Shown in pieces: positions 24,954 through 33,614 of a stretch of 39,991 nt of DNA (positions are counted from its first letter, which is position 1; every line of letters begins with the position of its first letter). The position numbers and the translations under genes are program-made. This stretch comes from Candidatus Yanofskybacteria bacterium RIFCSPLOWO2_01_FULL_39_28 (lineage in GTDB: Bacteria; Patescibacteriota; Minisyncoccia; 2-02-FULL-40-12; GWA2-44-9): NCBI GenBank assembly GCA_001794635.1, contig MGKE01000003.1, positions 1-39,991 on the forward strand, in the 5' to 3' direction. The notes below the pieces were generated by a model. That model ran no database searches. It was given only the letters and a program-made list of their open reading frames with translations, and had not been told where the DNA came from.

Positions 24954-25568
24954 CTAATTTTCCGCGTGTGAATAGTAAGTTGCTTTATTATCCACTCTTT
25001 TCTTGATCATCCTCATTTTTAACAATTCGGTTAAATTTCTTTTTACTGTTCTGTCTGACAAAGCGCTAAATTCATTGATAATATCTTTAGCCCTAGTATC
25101 TGGATATGATTTTATAAAATTAAGTATCTTCAACTTGCTCTGATTTAGCTTGGCTGGTTTATCGCTGACTTTGGGAATGACTGTATTTTTTACAGAAGTT
25201 TCATTTTTATCTTTTATCTTTGCACCCTTTGAAAGTAATTTATTCTCCTCCATACGATCCAATTTAATTAATAATAAACATTTTTCTACCTCAAGCAAAA
25301 AGGGTGATAACTCAAGTAGCTCTAAGTAGACCATGTCTTGAATTTGTTCCACAAGATCGTCAGAAGTAAAGAGCAGTTTGTGAAAAAACAGGTTGTATTG
25401 TGAGACATTGTTTTTATCTGCCGTGATATGCTCAACAAAACCATAAGCCCAAGTAGTAATCTTAATATCCAGCTTATTTCTAAAAAAATTATCCCCTACC
25501 TGATTATTTAATTTAACTAGTAAGGTTAGGGTTTTTATAAAATTATTGAGTGCATCCTCTCTGCTCAT
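24954..25568 (-). CDS. Putative winged-helix/HTH transcriptional regulator
   Basis: C-terminal KLKILNFIKSYPDTRAKDIINEFSALSDRTVKRNLTELLKMRMIKKRVDNKATYY matches a wHTH pattern. Confidence 0.7.
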   Translation of the reverse strand: MSREDALNNFIKTLTLLVKLNNQVGDNFFRNKLDIKITTWAYGFVEHITADKNNVSQYNLFFHKLLFTSDDLVEQIQDMVYLELLELSPFLLEVEKCLLLIKLDRMEENKLLSKGAKIKDKNETSVKNTVIPKVSDKPAKLNQSKLKILNFIKSYPDTRAKDIINEFSALSDRTVKRNLTELLKMRMIKKRVDNKATYYSHAEN

Positions 25569-25575
25569 ATTAAGT

Positions 25576-26307
25576 TTATTTGTAAATTTTTTCTAAATAA
25601 GTTTTGAAAAAGTTTTCTATGATTTCTGTTTTTATTAGATTTACCGCTCCGTTTTTTAAATAAACCATGCCCCGTAATCGGCCATCCTTATCTGAAGCGC
25701 CAAAACCAAAAAGATATTGATTCGGAATAGTGTCTACTAGGACGGAGGTATCTGTTGCCTGACTTATAATTCCTTTTTGAGAAACGGTGATTGGTTTGGA
25801 TAGGTTCAGCGTCTTGCCAATAACTAATATTTCTTGGCCGCTTTTATAATTAGCCGAGTTTAATTCGGCTATACTGGAATTGAGAACAGCTGTCTTTAGA
25901 AGAAGAAGGCGGATTTTTGGATCCAGGTCAACCAGTTCGCCTTTGACAATTTTGTCATCATAGAAAATTTGATAGACACTTTCTTTAGGCCCCCACAAAT
26001 CAGTTGTAGTGACGATAAGTCCATCTGATGAAATAATAATGCCGCCACCTTGTCGTATAACACGATCGTTGCTAATGGTCTGGATACCAACTAAGCTGGG
26101 TGAGGTTTTTGTGACAATTTTTTCCCATAACTCAGGGTCGGGAACTAGTGTTGAGGTATTGACTAAAACTTCAGTTTTAGGATCAATCGTTCCCGATATG
26201 TTGGCTCCAAAAATTACGGAATTAATCGTAAACAAGAACCAAGCACCAATTATACCTCCTAAAATAGCAGTAAAAAATAATTTTAAAAACGATTTTTCCA
26301 TAAACAA
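25576..26307 (-). CDS. HtrA/trypsin-like (S1C) fold protein, apparently catalytically inactive
   Basis: N-terminal TM; SLVGIQTISNDRVIRQGGGIIISSDGLIVTTTDLW resembles the HtrA GSGVIIS.DGYI.TN.HV strand but lacks the His; IRLLLLKT replaces DLAVLKI; no GNSGGPL. Confidence 0.7.
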   Translation of the reverse strand: MFMEKSFLKLFFTAILGGIIGAWFLFTINSVIFGANISGTIDPKTEVLVNTSTLVPDPELWEKIVTKTSPSLVGIQTISNDRVIRQGGGIIISSDGLIVTTTDLWGPKESVYQIFYDDKIVKGELVDLDPKIRLLLLKTAVLNSSIAELNSANYKSGQEILVIGKTLNLSKPITVSQKGIISQATDTSVLVDTIPNQYLFGFGASDKDGRLRGMVYLKNGAVNLIKTEIIENFFKTYLEKIYK

Positions 26308-26377
26308 AAACAGGTTTAAATAAGACTATTAAAATATCATAGGGTAGTATAGGTTAATAAAAATTTTGAAGCAATAG

Positions 26378-26399
26378 ACCTGCCTGCCGGCAGGCAGGT
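26378..26399. repeat. 22-bp GC-rich perfect palindrome
   Basis: ACCTGCCTGCCGGCAGGCAGGT. Confidence 0.9.
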
Positions 26400-26405
26400 A
26401 AACTT

Positions 26406-27431
26406 TCAATGAGAGTTGAAAAGTTCTTTGGCCGTTGACCAAAATTCCTCATGACCTTTAAGTTTCATCCAGTACCACCATTCGGCGCCCCAAAGGTAAA
26501 AAGTATCAAAACCAGTTTTAGAAGAAAACTCTAGTATTTCTTTAAATTTATCAATTCCCATTCTTTCAAGTTGAGTTTCAACCGAAGTATTAACTATTGA
26601 CTGCAAGAGCCAGGGTTCAGTTGAAAGCTCTATAACAATAGCTGGTTTTTCATTTAAAAACATTTCTGTTAAATTGCGCTTTATTTTGAAAAAAGTCGGT
26701 GTTATTGGATAACGAAAAGGGCCAATCATTTGATTCCAAACGTATAAATACATGCTTGTACCAAAAACATCTCCTTGTTTATAAGCTTTAAACCAGCGGC
26801 CAAACTCTCCGCTGTCGGTTATAATAATCGGCCTTGTTGGGTCAAGTTGTTTTACAAAACTTATTTCTTTTTTCAAAAATTCCTCATCAAGAGAACCGCA
26901 AGTTGACCGGCTGAAAAAAGTCAGGTAAGGTTCGTTTTCAACCTGCCAATATTTAATATTGTCATAATTTTTGTAGCGGTTAACCACGGTTTCTATATAT
27001 TTTAAAATCCTTTCTTGTTTGTATTTTTTCTGTTCACTTTCTACTTTCAACTTTCCACTTTCAGCTTTCAACCATTCCGGTTCGTGGCATTCAGGCCAGC
27101 CGGGTAGTCGACGACCAACAGCCAAAACAACTGAAGCTCCCATCTTTTGGGCTTCTTTAATTTGAAAATCTAGTTCTTCAAAATTATATTTGCCGTCTTC
27201 TGATTCAGTTAATGGCCAATGAGCTGAAAATCTAAAATTTCTAACTCCAAGATCGTTTAAAATCGCCAGATAAGTTTCCTTCCAGTCAAGCTCTAATTCG
27301 TCAGTATGAAAACGACTGAAAGAAACACCATAAATTGGCTCATTAGATGCTGAATTGTCTAAAGATAGAAAAAATAAACAACCCAAAATTACCACGGCAA
27401 AGACTATAAAAATTTTGAATTTTTTACCCAT
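26406..27431 (-). CDS. Clan-A (TIM-barrel) glycoside hydrolase-like protein, membrane anchored
   Basis: NFRFSAHWPLTESEDGKYNFEELD, KYWQVENEPYL (acid/base motif), PAIVIELSTEPWL (possible nucleophile strand), N-terminal TM. Confidence 0.8.
   Translation of the reverse strand: MGKKFKIFIVFAVVILGCLFFLSLDNSASNEPIYGVSFSRFHTDELELDWKETYLAILNDLGVRNFRFSAHWPLTESEDGKYNFEELDFQIKEAQKMGASVVLAVGRRLPGWPECHEPEWLKAESGKLKVESEQKKYKQERILKYIETVVNRYKNYDNIKYWQVENEPYLTFFSRSTCGSLDEEFLKKEISFVKQLDPTRPIIITDSGEFGRWFKAYKQGDVFGTSMYLYVWNQMIGPFRYPITPTFFKIKRNLTEMFLNEKPAIVIELSTEPWLLQSIVNTSVETQLERMGIDKFKEILEFSSKTGFDTFYLWGAEWWYWMKLKGHEEFWSTAKELFNSH
27035..27069. repeat. Heptamer array CACTTTC-type x5 inside a glycoside hydrolase CDS
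   Basis: CACTTTC TACTTTC AACTTTC CACTTTC AGCTTTC; translated LKAESGKLKVES. Confidence 0.9.
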
Positions 27432-28305
27432 GATTATTCAAAAATAACAACAAAAAACCTATTCCCGTTAAGATGATACCAGTTGTTTTTGAAATTAATA
27501 TTTTTTTGCTTAACTTTTCTTTAACTTCGGTTATCTTTTTGCCAAAAATTACTGCCAACAAGAAAATAAACAAAAATTTAACACCTAAAAGTGCGTTAAC
27601 CAAAGAAACGTTTCCAGAATTTATTGATAAATAGAGCATGATAAAACCGATACCGGCAAGAAACTTATTAAACACGAACACAGATTTGGATTTACGAGAA
27701 ACATGCTTCAAAGAAAACATTACTTCTTGACGAACCTCTCTAGATAAAAGGGAACAAAAGGCGGCCCCGATAAAACCGATTCTTGTCCAAAATAAGCCGT
27801 TAATAAAGCTGGACTCATTAAATAAATGCTTCATTAAAACATAGTAAACTCCTCCAAATAAACCAGCCAAAACCGCAAAAATAAAAACTTTTTTTTCAAT
27901 TTGTCCCAATAAGTAAATCCCCAAAACAAAAAACACAAAAGCCAGTGAACTAATCAAAGAAAGAGTGTCTTTTAGAATAATAACTGAAAGTATATAAGTA
28001 AAAACAGCGGTAATAGTGCCCACTTGAGTAGCCGCCACAGATATATCGCTTTGCTTGATTACTTTGTAAAAAAATATCAGGCCGACAAAAAAAGCTGCTC
28101 CCGAAGAAACAGCGATCAAGAAGTAACTTAAACCCTGCCATGAAACCCCAAAGGGTATAAGAAGCAGGGAAGCAATGCTTAAAATGGAAACGCCAAAAGC
28201 GTAGGCATGATATTTTGGAATCTGTCCCACCAGAAGATATTTATCAACAACAAAAACAACAGCATTTATAAAATAAGCTACTAAAGCTAAATATAACCAT
28301 AACAT
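27424..28305 (-). CDS. EamA/DMT-family transporter
   Basis: 10 TM segments, AATQVGTITAVFTYILSVIILKDTLSL and VNALLGVKFLFIFLLAVIFGKKITE half-repeats. Confidence 0.85.
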   Translation of the reverse strand: MLWLYLALVAYFINAVVFVVDKYLLVGQIPKYHAYAFGVSILSIASLLLIPFGVSWQGLSYFLIAVSSGAAFFVGLIFFYKVIKQSDISVAATQVGTITAVFTYILSVIILKDTLSLISSLAFVFFVLGIYLLGQIEKKVFIFAVLAGLFGGVYYVLMKHLFNESSFINGLFWTRIGFIGAAFCSLLSREVRQEVMFSLKHVSRKSKSVFVFNKFLAGIGFIMLYLSINSGNVSLVNALLGVKFLFIFLLAVIFGKKITEVKEKLSKKILISKTTGIILTGIGFLLLFLNNHG

Positions 28306-28325
28306 ATAAAAATTATATCAGGTGT

Positions 28326-29636
28326 TTAAAGTTCCAGCGAGTTAGTTTGGCAAATTTTAGCATATTCATATGCCGATGGGCGAATATGACGTTCAAAAGT
28401 TTTATAGTCAACTTCAACCAGGCCAAATCTTGGGCCAAAACCATGATGCCATTCAAAATTATCTAAAAGCGACCAATATAAATATCCCAGAACATCTACA
28501 CCATCTTGGACCGCTTTCCAAGACCAGTATAAATGATCTTTTATAAATTTTTTTCTTTTTTGGTCAGTCCGATCGGAAATCCCATTTTCGGTTATAAAAA
28601 TCGGTTTTTTGTATTTTTTCAAATCCAAAAGGCAGTTATAAATACCAGGGGGACATAATTCCCAACCCATATCTTCATTGATATCCTGTTTAGGCACAAC
28701 CTCACTTTTTTGACCCAAACCAGTCCTTCTGTCCATATGATAATAATTTAGGCCTATGAAATCGTAGTAGGGGGTAGCTTGATCTAAAAAATAGAAGTTT
28801 CTTAATTGTTTATATTTCCTCCTCAACCAAGTTGTGAAAATATTTTTAGTATCCGGAACAAAAACATTACTCTCTACTATTCCCACCATTACATTATGCG
28901 ACGTAACGTCGGGGTCTCGAGGTTCAACCTTTTTTGAGATCCAAGGTTGAACCTCTTTATTAAAACCAGAAGAAGGGGAGTTGTTGTATATTTTTTTTAT
29001 CTCTTTATAAGCTTCGGTGTGGGCTCTGACAATATTGCGATTAGCCATCCTCCATTCAAAAATGTTCTTGTGTTGCGGTGGCCAAAAGCCCTTTAAATAA
29101 GCAAAGCTACTATATACAGTAGTCGCCTCGTTAAAAGTTATCCACAGCCCCACCTGATCTTTTAAGGCCGAAACTACAACCTTAATAAACCTTCTGAACA
29201 GCTCCGGAGAATCAGGATTCAACCAACCGCCTTTTTCGGCAAACCAGATTGGATTAGTAAAATGCCAAAGAGTTATCATCGGCTCTATTCCCCTCTCCTT
29301 TAATGCATTGACAACATTAATATAGTGTTGTATTTCGTTTTGATTGAATTTCCCCTCTTCCGGTTCTATTCGCGACCACTCAATTGAGAAGCGGTGAATG
29401 TTCTGATTTAATTTTTTAACAATATCAAAATCTTCTTCGTACCGATTGTAACTGTCACAAGCCTTACCAGAAATAAAATTATCGGGATTTAAACCTTTTA
29501 ACTTTAAACTTTCCACTCTTAACTTGGACACCTCCCACTCCGACCAATCATTATGGTTATCCCCCTCTACCTGATGAGCTGAAGTAGCGCTCCCCCATTT
29601 AAAATTTTCTGGAAATTTAAAAACTGACATTATCAA
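28326..29636 (-). CDS. Glycoside hydrolase family 1 (beta-glucosidase-like)
   Basis: FPENFKWGSATSAHQVEG, RFSIEWSRIEPEEG, WITFNEATTVYS, FIGLNYY, PIFITENGISD, GYLYWSLLDNFEWHHGFGPRFGLVEVD. Confidence 0.95.
   Translation of the reverse strand: MIMSVFKFPENFKWGSATSAHQVEGDNHNDWSEWEVSKLRVESLKLKGLNPDNFISGKACDSYNRYEEDFDIVKKLNQNIHRFSIEWSRIEPEEGKFNQNEIQHYINVVNALKERGIEPMITLWHFTNPIWFAEKGGWLNPDSPELFRRFIKVVVSALKDQVGLWITFNEATTVYSSFAYLKGFWPPQHKNIFEWRMANRNIVRAHTEAYKEIKKIYNNSPSSGFNKEVQPWISKKVEPRDPDVTSHNVMVGIVESNVFVPDTKNIFTTWLRRKYKQLRNFYFLDQATPYYDFIGLNYYHMDRRTGLGQKSEVVPKQDINEDMGWELCPPGIYNCLLDLKKYKKPIFITENGISDRTDQKRKKFIKDHLYWSWKAVQDGVDVLGYLYWSLLDNFEWHHGFGPRFGLVEVDYKTFERHIRPSAYEYAKICQTNSLEL
28919..28955. repeat. 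Palindromic insertion inside the GH1 CDS
   Basis: GAGGTTCAACCTT (28919-28931) / AAGGTTGAACCTC (28943-28955), perfect 13-bp stem, 11-nt loop. Confidence 0.9.
29496..29523. repeat. Heptamer array TTTAAAC-type x4 inside the GH1 CDS
   Basis: TTTTAAC TTTAAAC TTTCCAC TCTTAAC; translated KLRVESLKLK. Confidence 0.85.
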
Positions 29637-29667
29637 TTAATTTTACCCTAATTTAATTCAAAACAAA

Positions 29668-29688
29668 AAGCGGCTTACTTTGCCGCTT
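29668..29688 (-). terminator. Hairpin terminator with the stop codon in its loop
   Basis: Minus strand AAGCGGC-AAAGTAA-GCCGCTT followed by TTTG; TAA stop of 29675-30223 lies in the loop. Confidence 0.8.
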
Positions 29689-30223
29689 GGGTTTTTATGT
29701 TTTCAATACGCTGGTCTCTTTCACTTTGAGACACATAATATTTATTTAAAAAATCAATTGCCACATCTGGACCGACATAAGCTAACGCTAATAAATCTGC
29801 CGCCTTCTCGGCTACGATACTCTGCCTAAGAGTCGGATTTTGGCTATGACCCATTTCATGAGCAATTACAAAGCGTCTTTCTGCTTCATTTATTTTTTTA
29901 TAAAAATTATAGTCAATGAGTATATAGTAGACCAAACCGACATCATCAAAAAACAGATAACTTGGAGTTTTAAGATAATCTTGTCCGACAGAAAATATTC
30001 TGCCATTACTTAAATTTAATTTTTCCAAACCGTAATATGGTCCTACGGACAAAATGACTTCCTCGTTAAAACCCAGATCAGACCTAATTTTGTTTACAAA
30101 TTCTTGGTCTTCTGAGGTAGGTATAATTTTTTGTTTTTTTGATTGGGCTTCTAAAACCATTGAACCTGACACCAATATCACAAAAATGACTAGAAAGATT
30201 AGCTCTGTTCTTTTTATAAACAT
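29675..30223 (-). CDS. Membrane-anchored gluzincin-type metalloprotease-like protein
   Basis: RRFVIAHEMGHSQNP (HExxH) followed by AEKAADLLALAYVG (M48-style E..xAD). Confidence 0.7.
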   Translation of the reverse strand: MFIKRTELIFLVIFVILVSGSMVLEAQSKKQKIIPTSEDQEFVNKIRSDLGFNEEVILSVGPYYGLEKLNLSNGRIFSVGQDYLKTPSYLFFDDVGLVYYILIDYNFYKKINEAERRFVIAHEMGHSQNPTLRQSIVAEKAADLLALAYVGPDVAIDFLNKYYVSQSERDQRIENIKTQAAK

Positions 30224-30308
30224 AGTCCCCCTTTGAATTTTAAGGTACCAAAATAAACTTAACTAGATAATAAAATAAAAATAAATCTCCGTCAAACAAC
30301 ACAAGAGA

Positions 30309-30818
30309 TTACTGTTGTGGCGGTGTTTCCACGCCAACTAATTCAATGTCAAACAAAAGAGTCGCTCCTGGCGGGATTACTCCGCCGGCGCCTTGGTCGC
30401 CATAGCCCAAATGAGCTGGGATAATTAATTTCCTTTTACCTCCAACTTTCATACCCAATAGACCTTCGTCCCAACCCTTAATAACTGTTCCGGTTCCCAA
30501 AAGAAAAACAAAAGGTTGGCCACGATCGTAAGAACTGTCAAACTTGGTTCCATCCTGAAGTGTGCCTAAATAGTGAGCTGCCATAGCATCACCGTTTTTG
30601 GCAGCAACTCCTTGACCGACAACCATGTCTTGATATTCTAAACCGCTGGGAAGTTTGACCCAGTCATTGTTTGTCATGGAGTCGTCAGAAACTGAGTCCG
30701 GAGCAGCCGGTGTTGGAATACCAGCTTCGTCAGAAGCATTTCTCATTTTATTAACAAAAAACCAAGCCGTAACACCTACTAAAACAACTACTATCACATA
30801 AATAAAAATGTTTTTCAT
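30309..30818 (-). CDS. FKBP-type peptidyl-prolyl cis-trans isomerase, membrane anchored
   Basis: GDAMAAHYLGTLQDGTKFDSSYDRGQPFVFLLGTGTVIKGWDEGLLGMKVGGKRKLIIPAHLGYGDQGAGGVIPPGATLLFDIELVGV. Confidence 0.97.
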   Translation of the reverse strand: MKNIFIYVIVVVLVGVTAWFFVNKMRNASDEAGIPTPAAPDSVSDDSMTNNDWVKLPSGLEYQDMVVGQGVAAKNGDAMAAHYLGTLQDGTKFDSSYDRGQPFVFLLGTGTVIKGWDEGLLGMKVGGKRKLIIPAHLGYGDQGAGGVIPPGATLLFDIELVGVETPPQQ

Positions 30819-30831
30819 ATTTAATGTATTA

Positions 30832-31785
30832 TCAGTTTTTGACCGAAGGATAAAGATCTGGATCTATAACCCTTTCAAAGCAAACCATTCCCGAACCATG
30901 ATTCCAAACACTATAAGAATCAGGGTAAGGCTTACTGTCAACAACACTGACCGGCCTCTGTGCTGATTCAAACAACGTTTTGGTGTCAGCTTCAGATGAA
31001 GAAGTGCTGAAATTAGCGCATAATTTAAAACTTAAATCTCCAATAACCACATACTCATATCCCCGGCCAGTTTCTGGATCAACTGGAACGATAAAACCAC
31101 CGATCGGATCAACCAAGTCATTTAGGTTGTTAGGTAAATATTCTTTTCTTTGCCAATAATTTATAATCTGCCATTGGATGTTCTGAAGATCAGAAACCCT
31201 TCTTTCATCAAACCGTGTTAATCTTTGGCTCTGAGGTGTTCCAGCTATAAAAAATCCTGATCCGATTATAACAATAACTACAGCAATAACTGTCCAATCA
31301 AATATCCTAATAAATTTGTATTTCTTCTCTCTAAGTTCGGACAGATAGTGAACAAAAACCGAACCAGCTATAAAAAGAATGGAAAAAACCTTTAGAATAA
31401 ACCTTTGAGACAACTCCCCTTCCAAGAAACTCCTTAACAAGGCAACTAAATCTCCTATAATAACCAGAGCGGCCACAAACAAGGTGAGATACAAAAGCCA
31501 TTTTCTTATTTTTAACTCCTTTTTTTCTGGATTTTTAGAAACATCTTTATTAAGAAACCAGGAAACCCAGACAAAAACAGGAAAAACAATAACAAATGTA
31601 GCCAAGGCTGATCTCATCATGCTTAAATACCCGGAACGTGAAAAATAAGGATCTGAAATAATATCAGGGAAATTGACATTGATACACTGAAATATAACTA
31701 TTCCCAAACTAACCGCGCTGGCAACAAGAGTGATTATAGCTAAAAGATGAAGGAAAACATCGCGGGGCAAATTTGTATTTTTCAT
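30832..31785 (-). CDS. Hypothetical polytopic membrane protein with soluble C-terminal domain (DUF5671-like by style)
   Basis: Several TM helices, then a pilin-like segment DERRVSDLQNIQWQIINYWQRKEYLPNNLNDLVDP. Confidence 0.6.
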   Translation of the reverse strand: MKNTNLPRDVFLHLLAIITLVASAVSLGIVIFQCINVNFPDIISDPYFSRSGYLSMMRSALATFVIVFPVFVWVSWFLNKDVSKNPEKKELKIRKWLLYLTLFVAALVIIGDLVALLRSFLEGELSQRFILKVFSILFIAGSVFVHYLSELREKKYKFIRIFDWTVIAVVIVIIGSGFFIAGTPQSQRLTRFDERRVSDLQNIQWQIINYWQRKEYLPNNLNDLVDPIGGFIVPVDPETGRGYEYVVIGDLSFKLCANFSTSSSEADTKTLFESAQRPVSVVDSKPYPDSYSVWNHGSGMVCFERVIDPDLYPSVKN

Positions 31786-31790
31786 ATTAA

Positions 31791-32528
31791 TTATTTTTTA
31801 AGCTCTTCTTCTATTATGGATTTAAAGATAGAAAACGGCTGAGCCCCGACTAGTTGACGTCCATTGACATAAGTAGTAGGCGTACCACTAACACCAGCCG
31901 CGGAACCGTCGGCAAAATCCTTAGCCACCTCGTTCTTATATTTCTCCGAATCCAAACATTGATTAAATACTGGCTGGTTTAAACCAATCTGACTAGCCCA
32001 TTTTTTCAAGTCTTGAATAGTATAGGTAACCGTCCCCTGACCCAACTTGTCTTGTTCTCCAAAAATCTTGTCATGCATTTCCCAGTACTTATTTTGATCT
32101 CCGGCACATTGAGCCGCTTGAGCTGAAGCTCCAGCCATTGGGTGAAAAGATAGTGGATAGTCTCGGTAAACAAATTTAACTTTACCGGTATCAATATATT
32201 CTTTTTTGATTTGACTTAATGTATCCCGCCAAAATACTCGGCAGAAAGGACATTGATAATCACTGAATTCAATTATTGTAACCTTGGCCTTTTCGTTGCC
32301 AAGAATAGGATCGTCGTCAATTGAAACTTCCGCCTTAATCGTTCCCAGTTGATCACCAGTCGGTATATTGGCAGAGCCGTTTTTCAAGTTGCCATTGTTG
32401 GCATATAAAAAAGAACCAGAGATCATAACTCCCGCGACCAGAATAGATAATGCTAAGAAATTTTTTTCAAAAAATTTCCAAAAAAATAGTTTGTTTTGTT
32501 CCTGCCCTGTTTGTTGTTCTTGTTCCAT
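31791..32528 (-). CDS. DsbA-family thiol:disulfide oxidoreductase
   Basis: SDYQCPFCRVFWRDTLSQI, GVSGTPTTYVNGRQLVGAQPF; start set at MEQEQQTGQE (ORF track 32570). Confidence 0.93.
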   Translation of the reverse strand: MEQEQQTGQEQNKLFFWKFFEKNFLALSILVAGVMISGSFLYANNGNLKNGSANIPTGDQLGTIKAEVSIDDDPILGNEKAKVTIIEFSDYQCPFCRVFWRDTLSQIKKEYIDTGKVKFVYRDYPLSFHPMAGASAQAAQCAGDQNKYWEMHDKIFGEQDKLGQGTVTYTIQDLKKWASQIGLNQPVFNQCLDSEKYKNEVAKDFADGSAAGVSGTPTTYVNGRQLVGAQPFSIFKSIIEEELKK

Positions 32529-32560
32529 AATAATAAATAATACTACTTTTAAAATATTTA

Positions 32561-33472
32561 TCAAATCCACTTATTCTTCTTCAGCCAGATAATGGCAACA
32601 GCAGAAATAATAACCATACCGCCGGAAAGCCACCAGAACATATTTGGATGATCAGCTAACGGTAAATAAGTTAAATTCATTCCATAGATAGAAGCAAAAA
32701 GTGATAATGGCAATAATATTGCTGTAAAAACTGTGAGTATTTTAATAACATAATTTCTCCGATTATCTAATAACGAGCTAGAGGTAAGGTGAAGAGAATC
32801 AGTGACCTCTCGGTGGGTTTCAACAAAATGAAGAGTTCTATTATAGTCAGCGATTAAATCTGAGATATAAGGCTTAATTCCTTCTCCCCAAAATTCTAGG
32901 GTAGTATCATGCATTGCTTCCCACACAGCTTTTTGCGGTTTCAGGGCTCTTATAAAATCCAAAATCTGCTTTTTGATATAGGTGATGTTTTCTATAATAT
33001 TATCATCAAAGTCTTTAAAAATACGGTCTTCAAGATCATCAATGGATTTTTTAATTTCGTCTAACTCTGGAAACATTTTACTAAAAAGTTTTTTATTCAA
33101 ATAATGGAAGAGGTGTCCTGTTGTTTTATTAAGATAGTTGGTCAAATTTTGTTCTGCCTCTTGAAATATATTTTCAAAATCTGGAAAATCTTGATACCTA
33201 ATCGTAATCAAGGTATTTTTTGTAATTAAAAAATCTATCTCTACAGACTGTATCTGTTTTGATCTATGGTAAAAATTTGGGAAATGAAGTATCAAAAATA
33301 AATATTCCCCATAAGATTCAAGGAGCGGATGATAGGTTGGGGTTTTGATTTCTTCAAGAATAAAATGGTGAAATCTAAAATTATTCTCCAAAAATTTTAT
33401 ATCTTGATCTTTTGGTTTAAAAATATCAATCCATTTTAACTCATTCAATTCTATAATTTTCATATATTCCAT
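32561..33472 (-). CDS. corA: CorA-family Mg2+/divalent cation transporter
   Basis: C-terminal two TM helices with YGMNLTYLP (GMN motif), long helical N-terminal domain. Confidence 0.92.
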   Translation of the reverse strand: MEYMKIIELNELKWIDIFKPKDQDIKFLENNFRFHHFILEEIKTPTYHPLLESYGEYLFLILHFPNFYHRSKQIQSVEIDFLITKNTLITIRYQDFPDFENIFQEAEQNLTNYLNKTTGHLFHYLNKKLFSKMFPELDEIKKSIDDLEDRIFKDFDDNIIENITYIKKQILDFIRALKPQKAVWEAMHDTTLEFWGEGIKPYISDLIADYNRTLHFVETHREVTDSLHLTSSSLLDNRRNYVIKILTVFTAILLPLSLFASIYGMNLTYLPLADHPNMFWWLSGGMVIISAVAIIWLKKNKWI

Positions 33473-33614
33473 CTTACAATTTAACTTCTAAAATAACAAA
33501 ATTATACTATGACATTATTTAATAAATTAATAATTTAATATAAAATTTAAAAATAAATTAAATATAATAAACATTAATAAACATTAATAATGAATCCTTA
33601 AAGATTTATTAATC

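Noticed and set aside
29138-29148. Exact DnaA-box-like TTATCCACA
   Set aside because: Single site within the GH1 CDS (ITFNEA region); explained by coding sequence.
33480-33614. Very AT-rich spacer with AATAAACATT direct repeat
   Set aside because: Short and low complexity; no structure or motif beyond base composition.
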